Of a stretch of 64,000 nt of DNA, positions 46,231 to 56,046 are shown one piece after another. The stretch's first letter is position 1; each line of letters begins with the position of its first letter. The stretch spans positions 1 through 64,000 of the forward strand of contig JAJFJD010000046.1 of assembly GCA_021774335.1 (NCBI GenBank), written 5' to 3'. The position numbers and the translations under genes were made by a program. The notes under the pieces are model-generated. The model saw only the letters and a list, made by a program, of their open reading frames with translations. It did no database searches and was not told the origin of the DNA. The stretch comes from Alphaproteobacteria bacterium. Lineage in GTDB: Bacteria; Pseudomonadota; Alphaproteobacteria; UBA8366.

Positions 46231-46502
46231 GCGGCCTCGTCCGACGGACTCAGCGTTCGCAACGCCAAGGCATGCACCGGGCCGGCAAGTTCGTCCTGCA
46301 ATATCTCGTAGACCATGCGTTGACGCTGGACCCGCGATACCCCTTCGAAGGCGGCGGAAACGATCTCAACCGAAAAATGGGTTTCCCCTTCCGGCCGCGC
46401 GCCCACGTGACCGGCATGTTTGTGGGAGTCGTCGGCGACATCCAATCGTGTCGGCGCCAGTTTTTCGGTTAATTTCTCCCGAATTCTGCTCGCGACCGTC
46501 AT
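46227..46502 (-). CDS. BolA family protein
   Basis: This 91-residue BolA-fold protein contains DVADDSHKHAGHVGARPEGETHFSVEIVS and RQRMVYEIL. The His residues in SHKHAGH are the likely Fe-S ligands used when BolA pairs with monothiol glutaredoxins. The C-terminal HALALRTLSPSDE is typical. It probably takes part in Fe-S trafficking or stress response. It is divergent from the J-protein gene. Confidence 0.93.
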   Translation of the reverse strand: MTVASRIREKLTEKLAPTRLDVADDSHKHAGHVGARPEGETHFSVEIVSAAFEGVSRVQRQRMVYEILQDELAGPVHALALRTLSPSDEAA

Positions 46503-46607
46503 ACGTCCACCCTTCTAATTCCCACCGACACGGACTGCGCCGTGGGGTAATTCCTATCGACAACAGGATAGCTTGTCACTCGGATTTCCAATCTTCATAG
46601 TTGTCCG

Positions 46608-47174
46608 ATGCGCCGGATTGAGACCATCCCTTTGAGCGAACAGCGGCAAGCGACACGACGTTGCGATGCGCCCGGTTGCCATGCGGACGGCGAGCATCGC
46701 GCGCCACGGTCCAGGGACCGTCTCGGCGATTTCTACTGGTTCTGCCTGGATCATGTCCGCGACTATAATCGGCAGTGGAATTTCTGCGCCAACATGAACG
46801 AACGGGAGATCGAGGCCGCGATCCGCGAGGACACGGTTTGGCGCCGCCCGACCTGGCCGCTTGGCGGCGGTGATGCCGCAGCGCTGCATGCCTTCGAATC
46901 CGGCCGGATCGACGATGGATTTGGGATCGGCGACGAGCTGCGCGGTCAGTCCAACCGTCAAAAAAGGCCCAAATCCGCGAATACCCCCGAACAGCGCGCA
47001 TTGCGGAAGCTCGACCTCGTACCGCCCGTAAACTTGACCCAGCTGAAGACGCGATATAAGGAACTGGTCAAGCAACTTCATCCAGATGCCAATGGCGGCG
47101 ACAGGTCCGCGGAAGACCGGCTAAAGGACATCAACGAAGCCTATACGACGTTAAAGCGTTTTCTGACCGCGTGA
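46608..47174 (+). CDS. J-domain protein (DnaJ-like) upstream of cobS
   Basis: This 188-residue protein has a cysteine/histidine-bearing N-terminal region (RRCDAPGCHADGEHRAP, FYWFCLDHVRDYN) that may bind zinc. A C-terminal J domain (about 138-186) carries an intact HPD in KQLHPDANGGDRS, so it should stimulate an Hsp70 ATPase. Its place just before cobS-cobT is conserved in alphaproteobacteria as I recall. A chaperone role in cobaltochelatase assembly is inference. Confidence 0.88.
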   Translation: MRRIETIPLSEQRQATRRCDAPGCHADGEHRAPRSRDRLGDFYWFCLDHVRDYNRQWNFCANMNEREIEAAIREDTVWRRPTWPLGGGDAAALHAFESGRIDDGFGIGDELRGQSNRQKRPKSANTPEQRALRKLDLVPPVNLTQLKTRYKELVKQLHPDANGGDRSAEDRLKDINEAYTTLKRFLTA

Positions 47175-47238
47175 CGTAAGCATCCCGGTCGTGCCCGCTC
47201 TGGCCGACCGTCCCGATAATTCGACTGGAAATTGAGGC

Positions 47239-48243
47239 ATGGCGACAGCAGACACACACGAGCGCAGCAGGGCCCACGAGCTTGACGCGCCCGATATAGA
47301 AGTTTCGGTCCAACAGACATTCGGCATCGACGTCGACATGAAGGTACCCGGGTTCTCGAAAGCCTCGGAATACGTACCGGATATCGACAATGCCTATGTA
47401 TTCGATCATGACACGACGCTGGCGATCCTTGCCGGCTTTGCGCATAACCGGCGCGTCATGATCCAGGGCTACCACGGCACCGGTAAATCCACGCATGTGG
47501 AACAGGTCGCCGCCCGCCTGAACTGGCCGTGTATCCGCGTGAACCTGGACAGTCACATCAGCCGTATCGATCTGATCGGCAAAGATGCGATCGTCATCCG
47601 CGACGGCCAGCAGATCACCGAGTTTCGCGAAGGCATTCTGCCTTGGGCGCTGCAAAATCCTTGTGCGCTTTGCTTCGACGAATACGACGCCGGACGGCCG
47701 GACGTGATGTTCGTCATCCAGCGCATTCTTGAGGTCGACGGAAAGCTGACGCTGCTCGATCAAAGCCGGGTGGTGCGTCCGCACAACTATTTCCGCCTCT
47801 TCTCGACCGCGAATACGGTCGGTCTCGGCGATACGACGGGCCTGTATCACGGCACCCAGCAGATCAACCAGGGTCAGATGGACCGCTGGAACATCGTGAC
47901 CACGCTGAATTATCTTCCGCATGATGAGGAAGTGAACATCATCCTGTCGAAGACGCCGACCTACGACAACGAAGAAGGCCGCGAGGTCATCAGCGCCATG
48001 GTCGCCTGTGCCGATCTGTCCCGGTCCGGCTTCATCAACGGCGATATCTCCACGGTCATGTCGCCGCGGACGGTCATCACCTGGGCCGAAAATTCACAAA
48101 TCTTCAACGATGTCGGACTGGCCTTCAGGATGACCTTCCTGAACAAGTGCGACGAGACGGAACGGGCCATCGTCGCCGAGTACTATCAGCGCTGTTTCGG
48201 CACCGAACTTCCGGAAACGGGTATCGCCGCGACGATATCTTAA
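47239..48243 (+). CDS. cobS: Cobaltochelatase subunit CobS
   Basis: CobS is the AAA+ ATPase subunit of the aerobic cobaltochelatase CobNST, which inserts Co2+ into hydrogenobyrinic acid a,c-diamide. The 334-residue protein has Walker [14 protein letters not shown], Walker [15 protein letters not shown] and a sensor region [13 protein letters not shown]. It starts 64 bases after the J-protein gene and precedes cobT by 30 bases. CobN and other cobalamin genes are not in the window, and no cobalamin riboswitch was seen upstream. Confidence 0.96.
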   Translation: MATADTHERSRAHELDAPDIEVSVQQTFGIDVDMKVPGFSKASEYVPDIDNAYVFDHDTTLAILAGFAHNRRVMIQGYHGTGKSTHVEQVAARLNWPCIRVNLDSHISRIDLIGKDAIVIRDGQQITEFREGILPWALQNPCALCFDEYDAGRPDVMFVIQRILEVDGKLTLLDQSRVVRPHNYFRLFSTANTVGLGDTTGLYHGTQQINQGQMDRWNIVTTLNYLPHDEEVNIILSKTPTYDNEEGREVISAMVACADLSRSGFINGDISTVMSPRTVITWAENSQIFNDVGLAFRMTFLNKCDETERAIVAEYYQRCFGTELPETGIAATIS

Positions 48244-48273
48244 GCGTCATCCTAAGCGTCCGGGGACCCCGCG

Positions 48274-50157
48274 ATGAGCGATAACGAATCGCCGCTGGAA
48301 AGGTTCAAGCAAGCAACCACGGCTACCGCACGCGCGATCGCTAAGCGCGACGACGTGGAAGTAAGCTTTTCCAACGAGCCGCCTGGTTTGAGCGGCGTGC
48401 GCGTCCGCGTGCCTATCCCAGGACGCGACCTGCCGCTCGAGGACGTGGCGCAGGTGCGCGGCGAATCGGACTCTCAATCGCTCAAGCTTCGGCATCATGA
48501 TGCCCAGGTCCACGCGCGGCACATGCCTGGCGGCGACGTCGCCCCGGCGCTCTACGAAGCACTCGAACTGGCGCGCTGCGAGGCGCTCGGCGCCCGGCGA
48601 ATGGTCGGTGTCAGCGAGAATCTCGCGGCCGCCCTAGAAGAACGCTACCGGCGTCAGGGTCTGCATCGAGTCTCCGACAAAACCGAGGCCACCATGCCGG
48701 AGGCGGTTCGCCTAATGGCGCGGGAACATCTGACCGGTGCGCCGCCGCCGCCCGCCGCGCGGAAGATGTGTGAACTCTGGGAACCGGAGCTCAAGGAAAA
48801 AATCGGTCACGCGCTTGAAACGCTGGAGAAGTGTATCGAGGATCAGGCGGCCTACGGCAACGCCGTGCGCGACCTGATCAGCGACCTAAACATCGACCTC
48901 GGTGACGATTCATCCGCGGATTCCAACGATCAAGACGGCGAGGACGATTCCGACGACAGCGACGCCCAGACCGAAGGCGAGCAGGACGGCGATGGCTCGG
49001 CCGATGCTTCGTCGGATGCCATGGCGGACGCGACCGACGCGGTCCCCGGTGACGATGAAATGGGCGACATGATGCCCGAGGACCAGGACGGCGACATGAT
49101 GCCGTCCCCCGGCAGCGAGGACCCCGGCGAACCGGGCACCCCTTGGCGGCCGCAGAACGACCTGTCGAACCTGCCAAAAGAGCCGTTCTACCAGGCGTAT
49201 GTCGAGAGTTTCGACGAAGTCGTTCCCGCCGAACTGTTGTGCGATCCGGAAGAACTGGCGCGGCTGCGCCAACTGCTCGATCAGCAGCTCGTCAACCTGC
49301 AAGGCATGATCGGCAAGCTCGCCAACCGCCTGCAGCGCCGCCTGATGGCCAAGCAAATGCGGTCTTGGGAGTTCGACCTCGAGGAAGGCCTGCTGGACAC
49401 CAGCCGCCTCGACCGTATCGTCATCAATCCGCTGCATCCGCTGTCGTTCAAGGTCGAACACGACATGGAATTCCGCGATACCGTGGTGACGCTGCTGATC
49501 GACAACTCCGGCTCGATGCGCGGCCGGCCGATCACCATCGCGGCGATGAGCGCGGATATCCTCGCCCGCACCCTGGAGCGCTGCGGCGTGAAGGTCGAAA
49601 TCCTCGGCTTCACGACACGCGCTTGGAAGGGTGGCCAAGCACGGGAACAGTGGATCGCCGACGGCAAGCCATCCAACCCGGGCCGGCTGAATGATCTTCG
49701 CCATATCGTCTACAAGGGCGCCGATTCCCCGTGGCGGCGCGCCCGCAAGAATCTCGGCCTGATGCTGCGCGAAGGCCTGCTGAAGGAAAATATCGACGGC
49801 GAAGCGCTGCTCTGGGCGCATGACCGGCTGCTTGGCCGGACCGAGCAACGCCGCATCCTCATGGTGATATCGGACGGCGCGCCGGTCGACGATTCAACGC
49901 TTTCGGTCAATCCCGGCAACTATCTGGAACGGCATCTGCGCGACGTCATCGAATTCATCGAGACGCGCTCCGAAGTCGAGTTGGTCGCCATCGGTATCGG
50001 TCATGACGTGACCCGCTACTACCGCCGTGCCGTGACGATCGTCGATGTGGATCAGTTGGGCGGCACGATGATGGACCAGCTCGCCGACCTGTTCGACGAG
50101 CAGGGCCCGCGCGAGCGCCAGGGCGCAAGAGGCCGCGGCCGCCGCCGGTCTGCCTAA
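48274..50157 (+). CDS. cobT: Cobaltochelatase subunit CobT
   Basis: CobT is the MIDAS-containing partner of CobS. The 627-residue protein has an N-terminal helical domain (1-200) and a very acidic Asp/Glu/Ser linker (about 208-300). The C-terminal von Willebrand A domain has the metal site [10 protein letters not shown] and [15 protein letters not shown]. The name is shared with an unrelated phosphoribosyltransferase; this is the chelatase subunit. The low-complexity linker explains the long antisense frames here. Confidence 0.96.
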   Translation: MSDNESPLERFKQATTATARAIAKRDDVEVSFSNEPPGLSGVRVRVPIPGRDLPLEDVAQVRGESDSQSLKLRHHDAQVHARHMPGGDVAPALYEALELARCEALGARRMVGVSENLAAALEERYRRQGLHRVSDKTEATMPEAVRLMAREHLTGAPPPPAARKMCELWEPELKEKIGHALETLEKCIEDQAAYGNAVRDLISDLNIDLGDDSSADSNDQDGEDDSDDSDAQTEGEQDGDGSADASSDAMADATDAVPGDDEMGDMMPEDQDGDMMPSPGSEDPGEPGTPWRPQNDLSNLPKEPFYQAYVESFDEVVPAELLCDPEELARLRQLLDQQLVNLQGMIGKLANRLQRRLMAKQMRSWEFDLEEGLLDTSRLDRIVINPLHPLSFKVEHDMEFRDTVVTLLIDNSGSMRGRPITIAAMSADILARTLERCGVKVEILGFTTRAWKGGQAREQWIADGKPSNPGRLNDLRHIVYKGADSPWRRARKNLGLMLREGLLKENIDGEALLWAHDRLLGRTEQRRILMVISDGAPVDDSTLSVNPGNYLERHLRDVIEFIETRSEVELVAIGIGHDVTRYYRRAVTIVDVDQLGGTMMDQLADLFDEQGPRERQGARGRGRRRSA

Positions 50158-50166
50158 TCGCGTCGC

Positions 50167-50667
50167 CTATTCACGTCGTCGGGACATCGCCCGGCGTTTC
50201 CGACGCCATCCGAACAGCAACGAATAAGCCACACCGCCGGCGCCAAACCCGGCGCCACTGTAGACCGCCGATTCCGCGGTTAGCGGCATTGCCGGCTTAT
50301 AGTCTCGCGCCGTCGCTTTGGCGATATCCATATCCACATGCTCCGCGAAGGCGCGGGCGCGCCAGAATTGCGATGCGTCCGACAGTGCCGAATAGGCCGT
50401 GGCCATCGCCGCCCGCCGTTGCACCAGAACCGCGAGGGCCCGCCCTTCCTGCTGCACATCGCGGTCGCGACTGACGAGAAACTGTTCCAGATAGGAATTC
50501 AGCGTTTTGCCGCTGGCCGACGCCCGTTGTTCGAGTGCTTCGACTTGCGTCCGCACTTCGTCGAGCCGCCCGCCTAGCCGCTGCGTATATTGCTGAAAGA
50601 ATTCCGGGAACTGTGACAGCAACGCCGCGCCGACAAGACCAAAAATCAGGAAGGCGGCTTTTCGCAT
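50167..50667 (-). CDS. DUF2937 family membrane protein
   Basis: This 166-residue protein has an N-terminal membrane segment (about 4-22, AFLIFGLVGAALLSQFPEFF), a long helical middle with QQYTQRLGGRLDEVRTQVEALE, and a second hydrophobic stretch (about 136-153). It ends in a basic cluster (GWRRKRRAMSRRRE) that would be cytoplasmic. This matches DUF2937. The function is unknown. It is convergent with cobT (9 bases) and 11 bases downstream of upp. Confidence 0.85.
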   Translation of the reverse strand: MRKAAFLIFGLVGAALLSQFPEFFQQYTQRLGGRLDEVRTQVEALEQRASASGKTLNSYLEQFLVSRDRDVQQEGRALAVLVQRRAAMATAYSALSDASQFWRARAFAEHVDMDIAKATARDYKPAMPLTAESAVYSGAGFGAGGVAYSLLFGWRRKRRAMSRRRE

Positions 50668-50678
50668 CGGACCCCCGG

Positions 50679-51329
50679 CTATTTCGTCCCGAACAGTCGG
50701 TCGCCCGCATCGCCCAGGCCGGGCACGATATACGCCTTCTCGTTCAGTTTCTCGTCCAACGCGGCGGCGTAGATATGCACGTTGGGATGGGCTTCCTGGA
50801 AGGTCCGTACCCCCTCCGGCGCCGCAACCAATGCCATGAAGCGAATGTTCTGGTCGGCATACCCGTTCTCGTTCAGAACATCGATCGCGCGAACCGCCGA
50901 GTTTCCGGTCGCAAGCATCGGGTCGACGAGAATGCAGAGCCGGCCCGCCGAGGTCGGTAGCTTGACGTAATAGTCGACAGGCTCATGGGTCTTGGGGTCA
51001 CGGTACAATCCAATATGCCCCTCGCGGGCATTGGGCAGGAGTTCGTGCAATCCCTCGGCCATCCCCAAACCGGCGCGCAGGATCGACACGATGGCCGGTT
51101 TCCGGCCCGACAGGACGGGAGCCTGCATTTCCGCCACGGGCGTGGTGACGCTCTCCATGGTCAGCGGCAACGGCCGCGTCAATTCATACCCCATCAACAG
51201 CGCGATTTCCCGCAAGAGCTGACGGAACAATCCGGTCGGCGTATCGCTGCGCCGCATCAGCGTCAGTTTGTGCTGAATCAATGGATGATCGAGCACGAAG
51301 AGATTCTCAAAATTCGGAATTTTTCGCAT
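50679..51329 (-). CDS. upp: Uracil phosphoribosyltransferase
   Basis: Upp salvages uracil with PRPP to give UMP. The start ATG 51329 ([23 protein letters not shown]) gives 216 residues; the upstream extension is not family-like. The PRPP loop is seen as [19 protein letters not shown] and the uracil-binding C-terminal loop as [16 protein letters not shown]. It is divergent from the large coiled-coil gene, and DUF2937 lies 11 bases downstream. Confidence 0.97.
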   Translation of the reverse strand: MRKIPNFENLFVLDHPLIQHKLTLMRRSDTPTGLFRQLLREIALLMGYELTRPLPLTMESVTTPVAEMQAPVLSGRKPAIVSILRAGLGMAEGLHELLPNAREGHIGLYRDPKTHEPVDYYVKLPTSAGRLCILVDPMLATGNSAVRAIDVLNENGYADQNIRFMALVAAPEGVRTFQEAHPNVHIYAAALDEKLNEKAYIVPGLGDAGDRLFGTK

Positions 51330-51517
51330 ATGTCCCCAAATACCCCGGCTGCATTCGGGCGCGATCATACCGGCGCGCCGGGAGCATTCCAAGCAGTGCA
51401 ACACTGGACCGATATTTAGGAAAATACTCAAATTGCGATTCGACTCTGCGGCGCAAGAACCGCTACAAAATCAGAATTGCGGCTGCACAAGCCGTAGCGT
51501 TTGGCATAGGCTTAGGA

Positions 51518-54500
51518 ATGGTCGCCAAGGTTACCCAACTACCGCGCGCCGGTCGGCACGCGGCCGGTCCCAACGAAGCGGATATCCAACAGGAAATGTC
51601 CCGCACGCGCACGATTGCGCGTCTGTTGTTGGTTGGCGCCGTCGCCGCTTCCGCCGTCTGGATTGGGCTTTGCCTGCTGTATGTCAACACGGTGCTGGGC
51701 TGGGATCTCGCGGCGCGCATGCTGCCGCACGAAATCGGCGCGATGATCGCTGGTGCTTCACTGCCCATCGCGATCCTATGGATCGTCGTCGCCTTCTTCC
51801 GGCGCAGCTACGAAATCCGCCAGTATACGGAGACGTTGCAGCGCCAGTATGAACTGCTGACCTATCCGTCCGAGGAAGCCGAAACCCGTATTCACGATAT
51901 CTCTGAGTCCTTGAAGCGGCAGTCCGAGGAATTAACCCGCGCAAGCGATAAGGCCGCGGCGCAGCTCCAGAATCTTTCGGAATCAATGGAGCGTCAGGTT
52001 GGCGCGCTGGGTGACGCCTCGAATAAGGTTGCGGTGGAACTCTCGGAAATCGGCGGCTCGTTGACCGAACAGCTGGGCTCGATCGACGGCCTGGCCGAGC
52101 GTCTGGAAGAGAAACGCAAGGAAATCGGCGACGGCCTGGACACGGACGCCAATAAACTCGAAGAAGTCACCACACGGGCGTTGATGCATTCGGACGAAAT
52201 CAACGCCGCGCTCCGGCTGCAGGCTGCCGATCTCACCAGCGCATCCGACCGCTCGGCCGATCAGGCGCGCGACATGGCCGACATGTTCAAGAAATATACC
52301 GAGTCCCTGGACGCCGCCACCGATGCCGCCGACACGCGGAGTCAGGAGATCCGGTCCCATTTACAGGACGGGATTGACGGCCTGAGTGGCATGGGTGAAT
52401 CGGTCACGACCAAGGCCATCGAGGTCATCAACGCGATGCGCGAGCACAGCGGCAAGGTCTCGGAACGCCTGGAACACGCCTTCGACGATCACGCCAACGC
52501 CGTCAACACGATGACGGAACGGGCCGGCGAACGGGTCGAGCGCATGGCCGAAGGGCTGACCCGCCGGACCGTATCGGTGACGGAAACATTGGACGCGGGT
52601 TTGCAGAAACAGGCGATGGACCTGGAACGATTGCTCGATTCCGCGACGAACCATGCCAAGGACATCGAAGCGGCGATCGACAAACAGTCGGCCAACTTGG
52701 CGGACCGGCTCGATTCCGCGGTGATCTCGCAAAGCAACACGCTGAGCGGCGCAATCGATCAGACGATGGAACAGATCAACACGCTCACCTATGGCATGCG
52801 TGAACAGGCGGAGAACCTGTCCAATATCACCGAGCGAACCGGCCTGCATGCGGACAGCATCCGCCAGGCGCTGGTGGACCAGGGCAAGGAACTCTCGGAT
52901 ATCGCCGAAGAGGTCGCCCTCCAGGTTAACGCGGTCGAGGAAGTGTCCAGACGGCAATCCGGTGAGTTATCCGCAGCCTCGGCCAACGCGACCAAGCGGC
53001 TTGAACAGATGAGCCATACGCTACGCGAGCAGAGTGAACACCTCGGGAAATCGACCGACTTGGTCGCCGCGCGCACCGATGCGATCGGTGAAGCCTTGCG
53101 CCGTCAAACCGATCATCTGAATTCAGCGTCGGAGCGCGCGGAACACCAAGCCAAGGAAGTTGAAGGAATCCTGGCGGCGCGTACCGCCCAAATCCGCGCC
53201 TCTATGCAGGAAGGGACGCGTGAAATCAGCGAAGTCATCGATCCGGCCATCGAGAAAGCCCAGGCAATGGCCAACTCGCTTCATGCACAGGCCTCGGCGC
53301 TGCGCGAGGCCGCGGATTGGTCGGCCGCCAATGCCGATTCGATCGCCGAATTAATGGACAAGCAGAGCCGCAATCTGCACGACGCGTCCGATCATGCCGC
53401 CAAACAGGTCCGCGATATCCGCGGGTTGATTTCCGATCACACGGAAGGCCTGACCGAAGCAACGGAGAAAGCCAGCCAGGAAGCCAGCCGAATTCGCGAA
53501 TTGCTGAGCGCCGATACGGCGACGATGCAGGAATTGGCGGACCTTCTGACACAGCGCGCCAGTGACGTGGAAACGCAGGTCGCGCGCCATGCAGAATCGC
53601 TGAAGCAATCGAGCGACGAATCGAGGCTCCGCACCGGCGAGATGGAATCGATCCTGAAGGCGCAGGTCGCAGCATTGCTTTCCGCGTCTGAAACGGTGAA
53701 CGCCCGGATATCTTCCGCCGGCAGTGTCTTCGCGACCGAATCGAACGAAATGAAAGCCGCGATGCGCGAAGCATTGAAACTGATCGACGATCTCAATGAG
53801 AAGTTCGAACAACAAACCGAGCGGCTGACCAGCGCGTCGGTCCGCGCCGGCATGCAAATCAACGACAACCGCGACGCGCTCAACGCCGAATCCGAGGCCC
53901 TGACGACGGCGGCACGGGAAGCTGCGGAACGCCTGCAATTGATCGGCGGCGCCTTCGGACAGCAGGTCGGCAACCTTTCCGAATCCGCGGACAGCGTCGC
54001 CACGCGGATGAGCGCCCTATCCGAAGGGTTCCGCAATCAGACCAAGGAATTGGACAACGCCAGCGAGGCGGCGAACCACCGCATCCGCGACGTCGGCGAT
54101 GCACTATCGCGCCAGGCCGACAAACTGCTCGGCACGACCGACGACGCCAAGCGCGAAATGGAAGCAATCAAACAAACCGTGACGCAGCATGGCCGCGAAC
54201 TGAACGACACGATGGATGCGGTCTCCGCGAAGGCCAAAGACGCCAGCCGCGAGTTCGACCAGCAAGCCGTCATGTTAACGCAAGCGTCGGCGGACGCTGC
54301 CAAGCAGGCGGATAGTCTCAAGAAGAAAGACGAGGACGGTCGCCGCGACCTCTTCCTGCAGACCGCGCGTCATATCGTCGAGGATCTGCATTCCACCTCG
54401 ATCGACCTCACCCGCCTACTGAACAGTGAGATTCCCGACGCTGACTGGAAACGGTATGTCCGCGGCGAGCGCGGCATCTTTACCCGCGCCCTGCTGCGCG

Positions 54501-54724
54501 GCCGGCAATCCAATCTGGTCTCGCAGATCACCGATAAGGTGCGAAACGAGGAAGATATGCGCCGGTATGTCATCCGCTATATCGACTATTTCGAGCGGTT
54601 GCTGAAGGAATCGCAGGCGGTTGACCCGGAGAATGTGCTGCATTCCACATTCATGACCGGCGACGTGGGCAAGCTCTACCTGCTGGTCTGCCGCGCGATC
54701 GGCCGCGACCCACTCGGCGACTGA
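51518..54724 (+). CDS. Large membrane-anchored coiled-coil protein, TipN-like
   Basis: From ATG 51518 the protein has 1068 residues. Two membrane helices (about 33-56 and 71-94) are joined by a short loop. About 840 residues of coiled coil follow, made of 25-residue repeats with the pattern Ile/Leu-x3-Leu-x2-Gln-x3-Leu-x2-Ala-Ser-Asp/Glu-x-Ala-x2-Gln. A different C-terminal domain (about 945-1068) contains DADWKRYVRGERGIFTRALLR and RRYVIRYIDYFERLLKE. The topology and C-terminal domain resemble the new-pole landmark TipN of Caulobacter as I recall it. This is inference; a chemoreceptor-like or other scaffold is possible. The longer frame from 51281 crosses the upp promoter. Confidence 0.8.
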   Translation: MVAKVTQLPRAGRHAAGPNEADIQQEMSRTRTIARLLLVGAVAASAVWIGLCLLYVNTVLGWDLAARMLPHEIGAMIAGASLPIAILWIVVAFFRRSYEIRQYTETLQRQYELLTYPSEEAETRIHDISESLKRQSEELTRASDKAAAQLQNLSESMERQVGALGDASNKVAVELSEIGGSLTEQLGSIDGLAERLEEKRKEIGDGLDTDANKLEEVTTRALMHSDEINAALRLQAADLTSASDRSADQARDMADMFKKYTESLDAATDAADTRSQEIRSHLQDGIDGLSGMGESVTTKAIEVINAMREHSGKVSERLEHAFDDHANAVNTMTERAGERVERMAEGLTRRTVSVTETLDAGLQKQAMDLERLLDSATNHAKDIEAAIDKQSANLADRLDSAVISQSNTLSGAIDQTMEQINTLTYGMREQAENLSNITERTGLHADSIRQALVDQGKELSDIAEEVALQVNAVEEVSRRQSGELSAASANATKRLEQMSHTLREQSEHLGKSTDLVAARTDAIGEALRRQTDHLNSASERAEHQAKEVEGILAARTAQIRASMQEGTREISEVIDPAIEKAQAMANSLHAQASALREAADWSAANADSIAELMDKQSRNLHDASDHAAKQVRDIRGLISDHTEGLTEATEKASQEASRIRELLSADTATMQELADLLTQRASDVETQVARHAESLKQSSDESRLRTGEMESILKAQVAALLSASETVNARISSAGSVFATESNEMKAAMREALKLIDDLNEKFEQQTERLTSASVRAGMQINDNRDALNAESEALTTAAREAAERLQLIGGAFGQQVGNLSESADSVATRMSALSEGFRNQTKELDNASEAANHRIRDVGDALSRQADKLLGTTDDAKREMEAIKQTVTQHGRELNDTMDAVSAKAKDASREFDQQAVMLTQASADAAKQADSLKKKDEDGRRDLFLQTARHIVEDLHSTSIDLTRLLNSEIPDADWKRYVRGERGIFTRALLRGRQSNLVSQITDKVRNEEDMRRYVIRYIDYFERLLKESQAVDPENVLHSTFMTGDVGKLYLLVCRAIGRDPLGD

Positions 54725-54887
54725 CCGCTGACGCCACACCGGCTGCAACCTTACACCTTTGCATTTGCAATTTGAGAACGGGATATTTATTCCGTTTGAA
54801 GCGTATTCATCAATGGTACCTATATTATCACTCTATAGTTTATTTTTTCTTTTCATTTGATTCATCTCTGTATAATTATCCTTTCAT
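54725..54887. other. AT-rich intergenic block before the Lrp/AsnC gene
   Basis: This 163-base stretch is much more AT-rich than its surroundings, notably 54820-54887. It contains a small hairpin AACGG...CCGTT near 54777-54799 that may end the coiled-coil gene's transcript, and the promoter of the regulator gene. No gene is seen in it. Confidence 0.6.
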
Positions 54888-54894
54888 ATGAAAG
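54871..54894 (+). promoter_or_regulatory. Perfect -10 box and start-codon palindrome of the Lrp/AsnC gene
   Basis: A consensus TATAAT at 54871-54876 lies 11 bases before the ATG at 54888, so the transcript would have a leader of only a few bases or none. The ATG sits inside the perfect 14-bp palindrome CTTTCATATGAAAG (54881-54894), a plausible autoregulatory operator. No clear -35 and no Shine-Dalgarno sequence are visible. Confidence 0.5.
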
Positions 54895-55361
54895 AAAAAC
54901 TCGATTCGACCGACTGCAAACTGCTGACCTGCCTCCAAGAAGACGCTCGATTGTCCTTTCGCGCCCTCGGACGACGGGTTGACCTGTCTCAGCCGGCGGT
55001 GGCGGATCGCGTTCGCCGTTTGGAAAATGCCGGCGTCCTGACCGGGTATCGTGGCCAGATCGACCGGACCGCGGCGGGACTGCCGATCACCGCCTTTCTG
55101 CGCGTCCGCTGCACTACCGACAAATTCAAGGCGGTTCAGCGCCTTGCCCGCGACTTGCCAGCCGTGTTGGAATGCCATCACGTGACCGGGGCGGACTGCT
55201 TCCTGATCAAAGTAGCCGCCAACGGCATGTCGGGCCTGGAAGCGACGATTGAGCGCTTTCGCGAGCATGGTGAGACGGTGTCGTCGGTCGTGCTGTCGAC
55301 GATCGCCGAGAACAAGCCGATCGCCCTGAACGCCCCCGACGTCTCAAAGGGCGCACCCTAG
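54888..55361 (+). CDS. Lrp/AsnC family transcriptional regulator
   Basis: This 157-residue regulator has an N-terminal helix-turn-helix (about 6-55; DSTDCKLLTCLQEDARLSFRALG, SQPAVADRVRRLENAGVLTGY). The C-terminal RAM ligand-binding domain (about 68-145; CHHVTGADCFLIKVAA) follows. Such proteins form octamers that respond to an amino acid. The neighbouring VOC gene, 40 bases downstream, may be a target. The start codon lies within a palindrome with a consensus -10 box just upstream, suggesting autoregulation and a near-leaderless mRNA. Confidence 0.92.
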   Translation: MKEKLDSTDCKLLTCLQEDARLSFRALGRRVDLSQPAVADRVRRLENAGVLTGYRGQIDRTAAGLPITAFLRVRCTTDKFKAVQRLARDLPAVLECHHVTGADCFLIKVAANGMSGLEATIERFREHGETVSSVVLSTIAENKPIALNAPDVSKGAP

Positions 55362-55401
55362 AAAGCGCTCTATCCACGATTCCACGGCCGGAGTCCGCGT
55401 C

Positions 55402-55893
55402 ATGACGATCACATTGACCCATATCGCATTGCATGTGTGGGATCTCGACGCCTGCGTCGATTTCTACCGGCGATACTGCGGCATGTCCGTGACCCACGAA
55501 CGTCGGGATCCCGCCGGATCCAGCGTCGTGTGGCTGGCCGAACCCGGCCGCGAGCAGGAGTTCATCTTCGTCCTGCTGTCCGGCGGACCGGACCGGGTAC
55601 CGGCGGAGAACGACTTCAGCCATCTTGGGTTCGCGGTGGAAAGCCGGGAGGCAGTCGATCGGCTGGCCGACCGGGCGCGGATCGACGGCTGTCTGGAATG
55701 GGAACCCCGTCAGGAACCCTATCCGGTCGGCTATTATTGCGGCTTGAAGGATCCCGACGGCAGTTTCGTCGAATTCAGCTACGGCCAACCCCTCGGCCCC
55801 GGTGCCGAATCGATGAGTGCCGAACCAATGGGTGCCGACTCAATGAGCGCCGAGCCGATGGACGAGCAATTGGGTGCCGCGCCCCCCGAATAA
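55402..55893 (+). CDS. VOC family protein with pentapeptide-repeat tail
   Basis: This 163-residue glyoxalase-fold protein has TLTHIALHVWDLDACVDFYRRYCGM, the second-half motif FSHLGFAVES and YYCGLKDPDGSFVEFSYGQP. Possible metal ligands are the His of THIA, the His of SHLG and the Glu of VEFSYG. After the fold (about residue 130) comes a tail made of five-residue units, ESMSA-EPMGA-DSMSA-EPMDE, encoded by 15-bp tandem repeats. The reaction is unknown. It likely shares a transcript with the Lrp/AsnC gene. Confidence 0.85.
   Translation: MTITLTHIALHVWDLDACVDFYRRYCGMSVTHERRDPAGSSVVWLAEPGREQEFIFVLLSGGPDRVPAENDFSHLGFAVESREAVDRLADRARIDGCLEWEPRQEPYPVGYYCGLKDPDGSFVEFSYGQPLGPGAESMSAEPMGADSMSAEPMDEQLGAAPPE
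55807..55866 (+). repeat. 15-bp in-frame tandem repeat (4 units)
   Basis: Four units (55807, 55822, 55837 and 55852) follow the pattern GA-n-n-C-n-ATG-n-n-n-GCC/GAG. They encode the pentapeptides ESMSA, EPMGA, DSMSA and EPMDE in the VOC protein tail. The units differ at several positions, so this is not a recent exact duplication. Confidence 0.75.
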
Positions 55894-55916
55894 GGGAGGA
55901 TTCCGTCCGTTGCATC

Positions 55917-55945
55917 TTGACGTGCCGCCCGCTCTGCCATACAAA
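55917..55945 (+). promoter_or_regulatory. Probable sigma-70 promoter of rpmB
   Basis: TTGACG (55917-55922), a 17-base spacer and TACAAA (55940-55945) lie about 100 bases before the rpmB ATG. Each box matches the consensus at four or five of six positions. It is called by pattern only. Confidence 0.5.
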
Positions 55946-56046
55946 ACCCGCCGGTCGGTACCGCATGAAGGGACCGGCGCTGAGCGTATTCGGCGTTCGG
56001 CATCAGAATTTATCGTATCAACCGTTTGGCAAAGTGGATCAGGCTC

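Noticed and set aside
48910..49848. 312-residue minus-strand frame opposite cobT
   Set aside because: It arises from the acidic low-complexity linker of CobT read backwards.
46608..50157. Cobalamin riboswitch ahead of the J-protein-cobS-cobT genes
   Set aside because: The 105-base gap upstream is too short and has no recognisable B12-box sequence.
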